Positions 17,372-26,062 are shown, numbered from the stretch's first letter. The stretch is 64,000 nucleotides of DNA from Bacteroidales bacterium (GCA_021740625.1 JAIOZK010000001.1:248001-312000), one strand, 5' to 3'. A program made the numbers and translations. The notes: generated from the sequence alone by a model not told the origin.

Positions 17372-19420
17372 ATGAACAAAAGGACGTATTTATTAGTTCT
17401 GATAGCGATTATTTCAGGATTAATAACAGGATGTATGAGCAAGAAAACACAACATGAAAATTTAGCGATCGACCCGGCCAACATGGATACCACCATAGCT
17501 CCCGGAGATGATTTCTTTCATTACGCAAACGGAGGTTGGATAAAAAACAATCCAATTGGAGATGAGTACAGTCAGTATGGTGCCTTTACAGAATTGGGTG
17601 AATTGACAAAAAAACAACTCAATGAACTGATTGATGAAGTATCCGCGTTGGAGAATGTTGAAAAAGGCAGCTCCGAGCAAAAGATCAGGGATTTTTACAA
17701 TTCGGGTATTGATACGGTCAGGATCAATGAACTTGGCATAAGTCCTATCATGCCTGATTTTGAAAGGATCGATAAAATAAATACACATAAAGGAGTACAG
17801 GATGAAATAGCCTATTTGCACAGTCGGGGTATTTCTCCAGCCTTTTCCTTTTTCGGATCGGTGGATCCGGGCAACAGCATGATAAACATTGCCACTTTTA
17901 ACCAGGGAGGCCTGGGATTGACGGATGTGGAATACTACACCAAAGACGATCCGAAATCAAAAGAGATCAGGAGAAAATATGTATCCCATATAGAACGCAT
18001 GTTCAAACTGACCGGCATCCCTGAAAAGGAAGCAAAAGAATATGCTATTGATATCATGAAATTTGAGACCGGGCTTGCCGAAGCTTCCATGACAAGGCTG
18101 GAAGCAAGAGATCCCATGAAGACATATAATAAAATGAGTTTTGTTAAATTCCAGGAGAAAACACCCGAATACGACTGGCAGGCATATTTTGAAACACTTG
18201 GCATTGAAACCCCGGAAGAATTAAACATCAGGATGCCTGAATTTTTCACCGAGATCAACAACAGCATAAAAAATGTTCCTGTGGACACCTGGGGAAAATA
18301 CCTCAAATGGAATGTGCTGAACAGAAATGCCAATTACCTGAGCGAGGAAATTGAAAAAGCCGATTTCGACTTTTACCAGGCTTACCTGTCGGGTGTTAAG
18401 GAAATGAAACCGCGCTGGAAGAGGATGACAGAAAACCTGAGCGGTTACCTGGGTGAACCCCTGGGCAAAATCTATGTTAAAAAACATTTCCCGCCCGAAG
18501 CCAAGGAACGCATGGAAAACCTGGTGGCAAACCTAAAAACTTCCCTTGGAGACAGAATCCGGGATTTGAAATGGATGAGCGACAGCACGCGTGAAAAAGC
18601 CCTTGAGAAACTGGAAGCCATGACCGTGAAAGTAGGCTACCCCGATGATGATAAGTGGATCGATTATAGCAACTTTGAAGTTGTGGAAGGTGACTGGCTT
18701 GCCAATATATACAATGGCCGTAAGTTCTTCAAACAACGCTCCCTCGACAGAATTGGCGAGCCCGTTGACCGTGACGAATGGATCATGCCCCCGCAAACCG
18801 TGAATGCAGGATATATACCTGTTTACAATCAGATCGTTTTTCCGGCGGGCATTCTGCAACCCCCCTTCTTTTTCATGGATGCAGATGATCCGGTTAATTA
18901 TGGAGCCATTGGCGTGGTGATCGGTCACGAGATGACGCACGGATTTGATGATAAAGGCAGACAATTCGACAAAGATGGAAACCTTACCGACTGGTGGCAA
19001 CCGGCAGATGCTGAAAAGTTTGAAGCCCAGACAAAGATCCTGGTAGACCAGTTCAACAATTTCACCGTGCTGGATTCCCTCCATGTCTCGGGTGAACTAA
19101 CATTGGGTGAAAACATTGCCGATAACGGAGGCCTGAACATTTCCTGGGATGCAATGCAAAAAGCCATTAAAAATTTGGAACCGGCCACCATCCAGGGATT
19201 CACACCGGAACAGCGGTTTTTTCTTGCCTATGCACAGTTGTGGCGGCAGACTATACGAGATGCGGAAATGACCAGAAGGCTGAAAGAAGATGTGCACTCC
19301 CCCGGCATTGCACGGGTGAATGCAGCATTGCCCAATATATGGAATTTTTATAAAGCATTCGGAATTGAAAAAGACGATGAACTATACGTTGCTGAAAAGG
19401 AGAGAGCCGACATTTGGTAG
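17372..19420 (+). CDS. M13 family zinc metallopeptidase (neprilysin/PepO-like) lipoprotein
   Basis: A 682-residue endopeptidase with a lipoprotein signal (lipobox 'ITGC' near residue 21). The M13 N-terminal domain fills about 40-430, and the catalytic domain follows. The zinc site is H519-E520-x-x-H523 in 'VIGHEMTHGFDDKGRQFD', and the third ligand is E580 in 'GENIADNGG', with D584 positioning the site. The length matches bacterial PepO/neprilysin homologues. It should degrade peptides in the periplasm or at the cell surface. It is transcribed alone, behind the palindrome-rich region and ahead of an intrinsic terminator at 19483-19511. All catalytic residues are present. Confidence 0.96.
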   Translation: MNKRTYLLVLIAIISGLITGCMSKKTQHENLAIDPANMDTTIAPGDDFFHYANGGWIKNNPIGDEYSQYGAFTELGELTKKQLNELIDEVSALENVEKGSSEQKIRDFYNSGIDTVRINELGISPIMPDFERIDKINTHKGVQDEIAYLHSRGISPAFSFFGSVDPGNSMINIATFNQGGLGLTDVEYYTKDDPKSKEIRRKYVSHIERMFKLTGIPEKEAKEYAIDIMKFETGLAEASMTRLEARDPMKTYNKMSFVKFQEKTPEYDWQAYFETLGIETPEELNIRMPEFFTEINNSIKNVPVDTWGKYLKWNVLNRNANYLSEEIEKADFDFYQAYLSGVKEMKPRWKRMTENLSGYLGEPLGKIYVKKHFPPEAKERMENLVANLKTSLGDRIRDLKWMSDSTREKALEKLEAMTVKVGYPDDDKWIDYSNFEVVEGDWLANIYNGRKFFKQRSLDRIGEPVDRDEWIMPPQTVNAGYIPVYNQIVFPAGILQPPFFFMDADDPVNYGAIGVVIGHEMTHGFDDKGRQFDKDGNLTDWWQPADAEKFEAQTKILVDQFNNFTVLDSLHVSGELTLGENIADNGGLNISWDAMQKAIKNLEPATIQGFTPEQRFFLAYAQLWRQTIRDAEMTRRLKEDVHSPGIARVNAALPNIWNFYKAFGIEKDDELYVAEKERADIW

Positions 19421-19482
19421 GTTTATAATTAGGTTTATTTAATTGGTTACGCACATTAACACCCCTTCAGGCAACAATCCCA

Positions 19483-19511
19483 GGGGCCTCGGAAAGAGGT
19501 CCCTTCTTTTT
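19483..19511 (+). terminator. intrinsic terminator after the M13 peptidase gene
   Basis: Stem GGGGCCTC/GAGGTCCC (one wobble pair) with a GGAAA loop, followed by TTCTTTTT. Confidence 0.75.
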
Positions 19512-19554
19512 GATATCCAAATTGGAATATTCCACGCATCTTTAAGGAATTGTC

Positions 19555-19562
19555 TACTTTTG
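19555..19562 (+). promoter_or_regulatory. candidate -7 promoter element for the acyltransferase gene
   Basis: TACTTTTG matches TAnnTTTG, 20 bases before the ATG at 19583. It overlaps a possible upstream TTG start at 19550, which it therefore disfavours. Confidence 0.45.
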
Positions 19563-19582
19563 CCCAAAATTCAGATGAATTC

Positions 19583-20149
19583 ATGAAATACATTGCGAAG
19601 TTCATACTCTGGATTATGGGCTGGACGATCAGGGGCGGCATTCCCGGAAAGGAGAAAAAGGCCGTGATTGTAGCAGCTCCGCATACCAGCAACTGGGATT
19701 ATATCATCGGACGACTTGCCTATTTTGTGCTGGGTGTGAACGTTAAATTCCTGATCAAGAAAGAGGTCTTTATCTGGCCCTTTGGCGGTTTGATCAAAAT
19801 GTGGGGCGGCATTCCGGTCGACAGGGGAAGGAAAAGCAATCTGGTTGAACAAATGGTGAACTATTTTAATGAATATGAAACCCTCTATATGGTCATTACC
19901 CCGGAAGGTACCCGCAAAAGGGTGAATCACTGGAAAAGAGGATTCTATTATATCAGTCAGCGGGCGAATGTTCCAATGGCATTAGGCTATGTGGATTATA
20001 AAAAGAAAGAAGGTGGACTGGGGCCCATCATATTTCCCTCAGGTGATTATGAAGCTGATCTGAAGAAGATCCAGGATTTTTACAGGGATAAAACAGCAAG
20101 GCATCCGGAGAAATTTAATTTATCTGCGGAGAATAAGAAAGGGGTCTAA
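19583..20149 (+). CDS. 1-acylglycerol-3-phosphate acyltransferase-like protein (PlsC family)
   Basis: A 188-residue acyltransferase. The catalytic HxxxxD motif is 'APHTSNWD' (His and Asp separated by four residues), and the later blocks 'GGIPVDRG' and 'VITPEGTRKR' match motifs II and III of the PlsC/LPLAT family. It lacks long membrane helices apart from an N-terminal hydrophobic stretch. The shape (short form, 'HTSNWDY') is that of a small subgroup common in Bacteroidota whose acceptor may be a lysophospholipid or another lysolipid. The ATG at 19583 was preferred over a TTG at 19550 because a promoter-like element covers the latter. It is transcribed on its own behind a terminator. Confidence 0.88.
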   Translation: MKYIAKFILWIMGWTIRGGIPGKEKKAVIVAAPHTSNWDYIIGRLAYFVLGVNVKFLIKKEVFIWPFGGLIKMWGGIPVDRGRKSNLVEQMVNYFNEYETLYMVITPEGTRKRVNHWKRGFYYISQRANVPMALGYVDYKKKEGGLGPIIFPSGDYEADLKKIQDFYRDKTARHPEKFNLSAENKKGV

Positions 20150-20244
20150 GACCCGCCGACCAATAATCATGACCAGGACATCCGATATCCTGCATCTACA
20201 GTCCTTTCTTTTGGATTTATTCTTATAAATGAAAACAAATACTA

Positions 20245-20352
20245 TCATGATAGACAGGCTCTGCTGGGGAGCAACCTGATCGAAAGCAGCAAAATGTGAG
20301 GAAGCCAGTAAAACGCACGCGCATCGAAGCTGGTTGGCTCGAGGCTTTTTTT
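20245..20352 (+). ncRNA. candidate structured small RNA, possibly a small SRP (4.5S-like) RNA
   Basis: A long nested hairpin can be drawn: 20269-20275 pairs with 20333-20340 (one bulge), CAGC at 20287-20290 with GCUG at 20329-20332 and AUGUG at 20294-20298 with CGCAU at 20320-20324. A run of seven T follows at 20346-20352. The 5' part (GGCTCTGCTGG...GCAAC), an internal CGAAAGCAGC and the 3' part (GCATCGAAGCTGG) loosely recall bacterial small SRP RNA, but the canonical apical GGAA/AGCAG arrangement is not clean. It could equally be the 3' untranslated region of the acyltransferase mRNA. Confidence 0.4.
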
Positions 20353-20516
20353 ATTATTTATCCTTAACTGAAATAAGCTGCAGATGGATTTTGACAGAAG
20401 CTGCTTTCAAGTGTTTTTCACACGTTTCACCCCACTTAAGAAGACCCAATCGTAACAATTTGAAGAAATTAATAACCCTTGCAAAGAAATTTCCCTTTAA
20501 ACCAATATTAAACCAT

Positions 20517-20558
20517 AAAAAAACCAGAAAGTTACTTTTGCGTAACTTTCTGGTTTTT
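20517..20558 (-). terminator. intrinsic terminator of the tRNA-Val gene
   Basis: A perfect 15-bp stem (20521-20535 with 20542-20556) lies four bases past the tRNA 3' end and is followed on the minus strand by a T-rich tract. Confidence 0.85.
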
Positions 20559-20562
20559 AGCG

Positions 20563-20637
20563 TGGGAGCTACTGGATTCGAACCAGTGACCCCCTGCTTG
20601 TAAGGCAGGTGCTCTGAACCAACTGAGCTAAGCTCCC
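20563..20637 (-). tRNA. tRNA-Val (anticodon UAC)
   Basis: The minus strand gives a 75-base cloverleaf: acceptor stem GGGAGCT/AGCTCCC, D arm with AGCTCAGTTGGTTCAGAGC, anticodon arm CCTGCCTTACAAGCAGG with anticodon TAC, and TPsiC arm CTGGTTCGAATCCAG. The discriminator base is A, and CCA is not encoded. UAC reads valine codons GUA/GUG and, with modification, others. Confidence 0.97.
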
Positions 20638-20715
20638 GCTTTGGAGGGTGCAAATATAAAACGATTTTTTCTTCTGATGAAAGCTTTTAAGAAAATATTT
20701 TTGTGGATTATTTTG

Positions 20716-20787
20716 TTTCACGCCAATAGTCGCAAAGACACAGTTGTTATAAAAATAAATCCCTGGTCTTTGCGGCCTTGCGTGAAA
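20716..20787. repeat. imperfect inverted repeat, 72 bp
   Basis: TTTCACGC...CGCAAAGAC on the left is mirrored by GTCTTTGCG...GCGTGAAA on the right, with short mismatched blocks. It lies just past the stop codon of the 84-residue membrane protein gene and upstream of the tRNA. It could be a hairpin or a small mobile remnant. Confidence 0.65.
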
Positions 20788-20794
20788 TAAAAGA

Positions 20795-21049
20795 TTAGCG
20801 AGACAATCCCAACATGGCAGCGCCAAAGATAACACCGATTATGATCCAGATGACGATACTAATGGCTAACCAAATTAAGGATGCTTTCGCCCAGTTGGCT
20901 TTGTTGGGATTGGTGCTGGAGCCAAAACCCCAGACAAAAAGCATGATCAGGTTTACAAGGGGAATGATCATGATCAATAATGTGACAAACCAATCTCCTA
21001 CAGTCACTACGGGAGATTGTCCCTGGTTTTGATTCTCTGTATTTTCCAT
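20795..21049 (-). CDS. small two-helix membrane protein, 84 aa
   Basis: I do not recognise a named family. The 84-residue product has a polar, glutamine/asparagine-rich N-terminus (about 1-18), a first transmembrane helix (about 20-42), a short polar loop with 'NPNKANWAKASL' and a second helix (about 55-80). Similar small proteins are common in Bacteroidota genomes and remain uncharacterised. It stands alone between the tRNA and a secreted hypothetical protein on the same strand. The frame is supported by the clean alternation of hydrophobic and polar segments. Confidence 0.75.
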   Translation of the reverse strand: MENTENQNQGQSPVVTVGDWFVTLLIMIIPLVNLIMLFVWGFGSSTNPNKANWAKASLIWLAISIVIWIIIGVIFGAAMLGLSR

Positions 21050-21136
21050 AACGAATAAATTTGATTTAGAACAAATATAGATAAGATGTCGGACAATAGC
21101 AAAAAATCAGGATGAATGTAATGTGAAAATAATATA

Positions 21137-21646
21137 CTATTCGTTTAAGCTGATCATATTTAGGATCTGTCGCATAATATCTGAGAATTTTCTCCATTTG
21201 TGCTTGCTGATGTCGTAAGACATTTTTTCATCTCCACCAAGCACTAAAATAACAGGAGCATTCTCAACGGCATAAAATTCCTTTATCACTTCCAGGGGGA
21301 CTTGAGCAGTATAGCGATGCCTCCAGTCCTTTTTATCTTTCTCAATGAACAAACGATGGGTCTTATAAGAATGGCTTTTGTTGCTGAAGTTAAATACAAG
21401 TGAGTCTGCTACCATGGCAAGGGGAGAATAATATGTATAGTTCATGGTCAGGCTGTCTTCGCCCAGTTGGTAGGTGAGATCGTAAATAAATTCTTCATTT
21501 CCCTTTACACCTTGAAAACCATCAAATGGCTTGATAAAATAAATCATGTTGTTTTCAAGCTTGCTTGTTTTATAATATTTGGAAAGCTTTTGCGCTTGCA
21601 AGCCGAAAGCGATGGTACAAAACAACAGAATGGCTAATGTTCTCAT
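21137..21646 (-). CDS. secreted hypothetical protein, 169 aa
   Basis: The protein has a typical Sec signal peptide ending in 'FGLQAQ' (about residues 1-18), so the mature part is periplasmic or outer-membrane associated. The rest is beta-rich with aromatic residues and ends in a basic helix. I see no known motif, lipobox or beta-barrel terminal signature. It stands alone on the minus strand, downstream of the terminator that follows the TRL-like gene. The reading frame is credible; the function is unknown. Confidence 0.7.
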   Translation of the reverse strand: MRTLAILLFCTIAFGLQAQKLSKYYKTSKLENNMIYFIKPFDGFQGVKGNEEFIYDLTYQLGEDSLTMNYTYYSPLAMVADSLVFNFSNKSHSYKTHRLFIEKDKKDWRHRYTAQVPLEVIKEFYAVENAPVILVLGGDEKMSYDISKHKWRKFSDIMRQILNMISLNE

Positions 21647-21660
21647 AACATTAAAATAAA

Positions 21661-21697
21661 ACTGCCCGTTGCGGCCTTACAACGCACAACGGGCAGT
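21661..21697 (-). terminator. intrinsic terminator after the TRL-like gene
   Basis: An 11-bp perfect stem (ACTGCCCGTTG/CAACGGGCAGT) is followed on the minus strand by TTTATTTT. Confidence 0.85.
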
Positions 21698-21714
21698 CCG
21701 GTTTTCAATTCATT

Positions 21715-22026
21715 TTATTCACCGTAAACATAAACGGTAAATGTTGCATATAATCCCAGGATATTGGTTGATTCATAATCTACGTGATGAATCTTTGTAA
21801 TACCTGCTGATTTTGCAGCCGCATCAATGCTTGCATCTCCTGTTGCAACAGCGCCCAGGATAGATGTTGCCTGTGCAGTACCTACCTTTGAAGCTCCGGA
21901 ATTACCGGTCACAGCCAGAGGAGCTTTCACGTCCTGGTAAAGGGTTGCAAATACAGGTGATTGAACCATTGCGCATCCTGATAAAAGGAACATCGCGATT
22001 ACAGAAACAAATAATAGTTTTTTCAT
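21715..22026 (-). CDS. TRL-like family lipoprotein
   Basis: A 103-residue small lipoprotein: signal peptide with lipobox 'LSGC' and a mature domain with the TRL-like pattern ('GSASKVG..ATSILG' type repeats, here 'SKVGTAQATSILGAVATGDASIDAAAKSAGITKIHHVDY'). The family was named after a tRNA-associated locus, and here a tRNA gene lies about 1.1 kb away. The function is unknown; the fold recalls small outer-membrane or stress-related lipoproteins. I preferred the ATG at 22026 (MKK...) to the one two codons earlier. It is followed by a strong terminator, consistent with an independent, possibly abundant transcript. Confidence 0.85.
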   Translation of the reverse strand: MKKLLFVSVIAMFLLSGCAMVQSPVFATLYQDVKAPLAVTGNSGASKVGTAQATSILGAVATGDASIDAAAKSAGITKIHHVDYESTNILGLYATFTVYVYGE

Positions 22027-22224
22027 AATCATTTAGGTTTTAGGTTACTTAATCTTAATTTAAACTTGTTTTAAGTAATAAGATTCAAATGTAAACATAA
22101 TATCATTAACAGCCATAAACAGTTTTGTTATTTTTTCGTTATCGGAAACATCGGTACCCCAGCATAAATTTCATTCCTTTGCACAAAATAAAACTCGGGA
22201 ATTCACATTATCTTTTAAAAACTT

Positions 22225-22749
22225 ATGAAAAAGCATCTTATTACATTCTTCATCGGATTGGCATTTAGCGTCGCATCTTTTGCACAGGCACCTCTGGAAA
22301 CCGGACAGGTTCAACTGAACGCCGGATTTGGCCTTTCGGGTTGGGGAGTTCCAATTTATGCCGGAGCCGAATTTGGTGTTGCCGACAACATCACTGCCGG
22401 GGGAGATATTTCTTTCAGACAATATAACGAAGGCTGGTGGAAATATGATTATACCCACACCATCATTACCATTTCGGGCTATGGCAATTATCACTTCAAC
22501 GAATTGCTGGAAATCCCTTCATATCTGGATTTCTATGCAGGTCTTTCACTGGGATATTCTATCTGGAATACAAAATACAAAGGGCCCGGGCCGGAATATA
22601 CTTACAACGGAAACCTTGGATCGGGTTTATACCTTTACCTGCAAGCGGGAGGACGTTATTTCTTCACCGAACGCTTTGCTGCAAACCTGCAGCTTGGAGC
22701 GGGCAGTACGGCTGGTGCGCGCTTGGGAATTACCTACATTATTAAATAG
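22225..22749 (+). CDS. outer membrane beta-barrel protein, 174 aa
   Basis: A signal peptide ends at 'ASFAQ' (about residue 20). The mature part alternates hydrophobic and polar residues with many Gly, Tyr and Trp residues, in strands of 8-12 residues ('ITAGGDISFRQY', 'HTIITISGYGNYHF', 'LDFYAGLSLGYSIW', 'RFAANLQLGAGSTAGARLGITYII'). This predicts a small eight-stranded barrel of the OmpA/OmpX-like type. The function (porin, adhesin or structural) is unknown. The gene stands alone, divergent from the TRL-like lipoprotein gene. Confidence 0.82.
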   Translation: MKKHLITFFIGLAFSVASFAQAPLETGQVQLNAGFGLSGWGVPIYAGAEFGVADNITAGGDISFRQYNEGWWKYDYTHTIITISGYGNYHFNELLEIPSYLDFYAGLSLGYSIWNTKYKGPGPEYTYNGNLGSGLYLYLQAGGRYFFTERFAANLQLGAGSTAGARLGITYIIK

Positions 22750-22865
22750 ATATTCAATGTAAGCAGGCTCCGCTCAAGCCAGGGTAAACAATCAAAATAA
22801 CAAGCCCTCAGCATGTTCCTTCAGGGCAGGTTTACAAAGATTATCCTAACTTTACACAAAAACAG

Positions 22866-23588
22866 ATGGATTATTTCAATTACATAGAGATCATCCTGCT
22901 GGTGATCCTGCTGATCATCCTGGTAAAAATATCCATGACACCCGCTTCCTATCCCGGGTCATGGAAAACAGCGGTCAGGGCAAAAAAGGTTCCCGCTCAT
23001 CTGATCAGGCTGCTCAGGACTTATCCTGATAAGCAGCGTTTATTTATTTTCTGGCTACAGATCAAAAGGATACAGGATCAAAATATTGAAGGGGATTTTG
23101 CCGAACTGGGTGTTTACAAAGGTGAATCAGCCAGGCTGATCAATGCAATGGCTCCCGGCAAAAGATTGCATCTCTTCGACACTTTCGAAGGATTTGATGA
23201 GAAAGACCTGAAAAATGAAAAGGGTGAAGCATCCACTTACACCAAAGCTAATTTTGCCGACACTTCGGTGGAAACTGTAAAACAGCGCCTGCATCATGAT
23301 AAAATGCTTGTTTTTCACCCTGGGTATTTCCCAGAAACCGCAAAGAAGATACCTGATCAAAAATACGCATTCGTTAATATTGATGTGGATCTTTACAATC
23401 CAACCCTGGCAGGCTTGCAATATTTCTATCCAAGGCTTTCAAAAGGCGGGGTATTGATATTGCATGACTACAACGCTAAATGGCCCATGCTCATGAAGGC
23501 AATCGATGATTTTGTCAGAACCATTCCGGAAAATCCGGCACTTTTGCCCGACCGCAACAATTCCTTAATGATCGTTAAAAACAATTAA
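22866..23588 (+). CDS. TylF/MycF-like class I methyltransferase
   Basis: A 240-residue protein with an N-terminal hydrophobic helix (about 8-22) that may anchor it in the membrane. The SAM-binding segment is 'GDFAELGVYKGESA', followed by 'LHLFDTFEGF' and the metal-binding-type 'FVNIDVDLYNPT' and 'GGVLILHDY'. This matches the TylF/MycF family, in which Mg2+-dependent enzymes O-methylate sugars. A sugar substrate in a glycolipid or surface polysaccharide is likely, given the membrane anchor, but is not proven. It precedes the TamL-like gene by 77 bases, with a separate promoter element between them. Confidence 0.85.
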   Translation: MDYFNYIEIILLVILLIILVKISMTPASYPGSWKTAVRAKKVPAHLIRLLRTYPDKQRLFIFWLQIKRIQDQNIEGDFAELGVYKGESARLINAMAPGKRLHLFDTFEGFDEKDLKNEKGEASTYTKANFADTSVETVKQRLHHDKMLVFHPGYFPETAKKIPDQKYAFVNIDVDLYNPTLAGLQYFYPRLSKGGVLILHDYNAKWPMLMKAIDDFVRTIPENPALLPDRNNSLMIVKNN

Positions 23589-23635
23589 ATATAAATGTTC
23601 AAGCTGTCGGGTACAATACCATCGGGTCGAATTCG

Positions 23636-23643
23636 TATTTTTG
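23636..23643 (+). promoter_or_regulatory. candidate -7 promoter element for the TamL-like gene
   Basis: TATTTTTG matches TAnnTTTG 22 bases before the TTG start at 23666. No clear -33 element. Confidence 0.4.
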
Positions 23644-23665
23644 CAAAGCCCAATCAATTAAGAAT

Positions 23666-26032
23666 TTGAACAGGATAACAAAAAATACTGTATTTCTCTT
23701 GTTAGCCAGTCTGCTTGTAACTGCCTGCAATATCTCCAGACATCTTACTGATAATCAAGACCTGCTGACAAAAAACAAGATGGAAATAGTGGGTAAACTG
23801 AAGGAAGTACAGAGCAGTGAAATAAAATCACTCATCAGGCAGCATCCCAATTCCAGTTTTCTGGGTATGGCCAGGATTAAGATGTGGTTATACCTCTGGA
23901 CTGATCATGAAGATCGCAACAAATTTACAAAGTGGATCAATACCAAGCTGGGAGAAAAGCCTGTGATATTCGATCAAAGACTTGCCGAAGCTTCGCGCTC
24001 ACAGATTCAAAGGTATCTCGAGAATGTAGGATATTTCAAATCGAAAGTCCGGTATAATAAAAAATTCATTAACAAGCGAAAGAACAAACTTGCCGTTGAT
24101 TATCAGGTCGACCTGAAAGAACCCTACAGGATTCACGAGATTTCTTACGAAATACCCGATGAGAATATCCGGTTTTATGTTTTATACAACAAAGAAAAAT
24201 CCTTGTTGAAAAGAGGTGATATATACAATGCCTATACCTTGGAAGAGGAAAGGAACCGCATCAGCCAGCTTTTAAAAAACAATGGTTATTATGAATTCAA
24301 CAAAGAATACATTTATTTTGAGGTAGATTCTACCATCGGAAACCACAAGCTGGATATTATCGTTAATATTTCAAATATTTCAATACAGGAAAGCTTTGAA
24401 GATTCGACTCGGTATGTGGATCATCAGAAGTATTATATCAACCGGATTTTCATCAATACGGATTATAACCCGCTGGCCAGAAAAACTATCCCCTACGACA
24501 CACTGCATGTAAAGATCTCCGCAGGAAACAAGGATTCCATCCCTTACAATTTTATTTATAAAAACAAAATGAAGATAAAACCCCAGTCGGTAACACAGTC
24601 AATATTTATTGATCCCGGCAGGTTTTTCATACTCAACGACGTACAACGCACCTACCAGCGGCTGAACGATATCAGGCTGTTCAAATATGCCAATATTCAA
24701 TTCAGCAAGGTCGAAAACCAGGATAGTCTTCCGGGAAACAGAAAATACATAGATTGCAACATTCAGCTATCGCGCTCCAAGGTCCAGGCATACACCATCG
24801 AAGCCGAGGGAACGAATACCGGCGGCAATCTTGGGATTGGAGGCAACCTGACCTATCAGAACAAAAACATTTTCAGAGGTGCTGAAATACTCTCCGTCAG
24901 GCTGAAAGGTTCGATGGAAGTTCAAAAATTAAGCAGGGCTGAAAAAGAAGGCGGAGACAAAAGTTTTCTGTTTTTCAACACCCTAGAAACGGGAGCCGAA
25001 GTAGGCCTGTACTTTCCCAGATTCCTGGTACCTGTACGTCAGACAATATTTCCAAAATATTTCAAACCAAAAACCTCCATTACCACAGGTATCAACTACC
25101 AGCGCCGTCCCAAATACGACCGATATATTACGAATCTTTCTTTTGGCTACGACTGGAATGAATCCGCAACCAAAAAGCATATTCTTTTCCCCCTTGATAT
25201 CAACCTTGTAAAGGTTAATCCTTCAGCTGAATTCGATTCCATATTGAACAAGCTGGAAGATGAAAGATTGAAAAACCAGTTCACCGACCACCTGATCCTT
25301 GCTGCCAAGTATTCCTTCATATATAACAACCAGCAGATCAGTAAACTGAAAAATTTCCTGTATTTCCGGGGAAATCTCGAAACTTCGGGGAACATATTGC
25401 GCCTGACAGACCGCATCGTAAACGCCCCCAAAAATGAAAACGGTAACTATAGCTTGTTCAACATCAGGTATGCCCAGTATATCAGGGCCGACATTGATTT
25501 ACGCTATTATATACTGCTGAGTGAAGAATCAAGGGTCGCCACCCGATTATTACTTGGCATAGGAGTACCTTATGGCAATTCTGATGCATTGCCCTTTGAA
25601 AAAGGTTTTTATGGCGGGGGTGCCAATGGCATGCGGGCCTGGAGATTCAGGTCTCTGGGACCGGGATCTTATATCAATGATGATACCGATTTTGATCGCA
25701 TGGGCGATATAAAAATGGAAGCCAATGTTGAATACCGGTTTCCTATATATGATTTTTTAAAAGGTGCCTTCTTTGTTGATATTGGCAACATCTGGCTGCT
25801 CGACAAGGATCCTAGCTTTCCCGGCGGACAGTTCCAGTTCAGCAATTTTGCCAGGGAAATGGCCATCGGTGGCGGTTTCGGACTGCGTTTCGATTTTGGA
25901 TTTTTCCTTTTCAGGATAGATGGGGCCGTTCCTTTCAGGGATCCTTCACAACCAGCAGGTGACCGATGGGTGTTTAATAAAATTAAATTTGACAAGATCA
26001 ACTGGAATTTCGGTATCGGATACCCGTTCTAA
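23666..26032 (+). CDS. BamA/TamA-family outer membrane lipoprotein (TamL-like)
   Basis: A 788-residue Omp85-superfamily protein with a lipoprotein signal (lipobox 'VTAC', Cys21), which distinguishes the Bacteroidota TamL type from BamA. POTRA-like domains lie at about 35-230 and 300-375, and a 16-stranded barrel region fills about 385-788, ending in 'WNFGIGYPF' with the terminal Phe typical of barrel proteins. The 'GGANGMRAWRFRSLGPG' segment is the conserved Omp85 lid-loop (VRGF-like) motif. TamL is thought to work with inner-membrane TamB in envelope biogenesis; no tamB gene is adjacent here. Translation must begin with TTG: there is an in-frame stop just upstream and no suitable ATG before the signal peptide. 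Confidence 0.9.
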   Translation: MNRITKNTVFLLLASLLVTACNISRHLTDNQDLLTKNKMEIVGKLKEVQSSEIKSLIRQHPNSSFLGMARIKMWLYLWTDHEDRNKFTKWINTKLGEKPVIFDQRLAEASRSQIQRYLENVGYFKSKVRYNKKFINKRKNKLAVDYQVDLKEPYRIHEISYEIPDENIRFYVLYNKEKSLLKRGDIYNAYTLEEERNRISQLLKNNGYYEFNKEYIYFEVDSTIGNHKLDIIVNISNISIQESFEDSTRYVDHQKYYINRIFINTDYNPLARKTIPYDTLHVKISAGNKDSIPYNFIYKNKMKIKPQSVTQSIFIDPGRFFILNDVQRTYQRLNDIRLFKYANIQFSKVENQDSLPGNRKYIDCNIQLSRSKVQAYTIEAEGTNTGGNLGIGGNLTYQNKNIFRGAEILSVRLKGSMEVQKLSRAEKEGGDKSFLFFNTLETGAEVGLYFPRFLVPVRQTIFPKYFKPKTSITTGINYQRRPKYDRYITNLSFGYDWNESATKKHILFPLDINLVKVNPSAEFDSILNKLEDERLKNQFTDHLILAAKYSFIYNNQQISKLKNFLYFRGNLETSGNILRLTDRIVNAPKNENGNYSLFNIRYAQYIRADIDLRYYILLSEESRVATRLLLGIGVPYGNSDALPFEKGFYGGGANGMRAWRFRSLGPGSYINDDTDFDRMGDIKMEANVEYRFPIYDFLKGAFFVDIGNIWLLDKDPSFPGGQFQFSNFAREMAIGGGFGLRFDFGFFLFRIDGAVPFRDPSQPAGDRWVFNKIKFDKINWNFGIGYPF

Positions 26033-26062
26033 AAGTCAGCACGAAAGAAACAGGAAAGACCT

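Larger units (their letters stand above)
20150..20562. other. 413-bp region between acyltransferase and tRNA genes
   Basis: No protein-coding frame is convincing. The region contains a possible structured small RNA (about 20245-20352, plus strand) and the terminator of the minus-strand tRNA gene. The remainder (20353-20510) shows nothing recognisable. Confidence 0.6.

Noticed and set aside
20334-20653. Protein-coding frames across the tRNA region ('GSNPVAPT'-type peptides)
   Set aside because: These are translations through tRNA-Val and its terminator, a well-known false positive.
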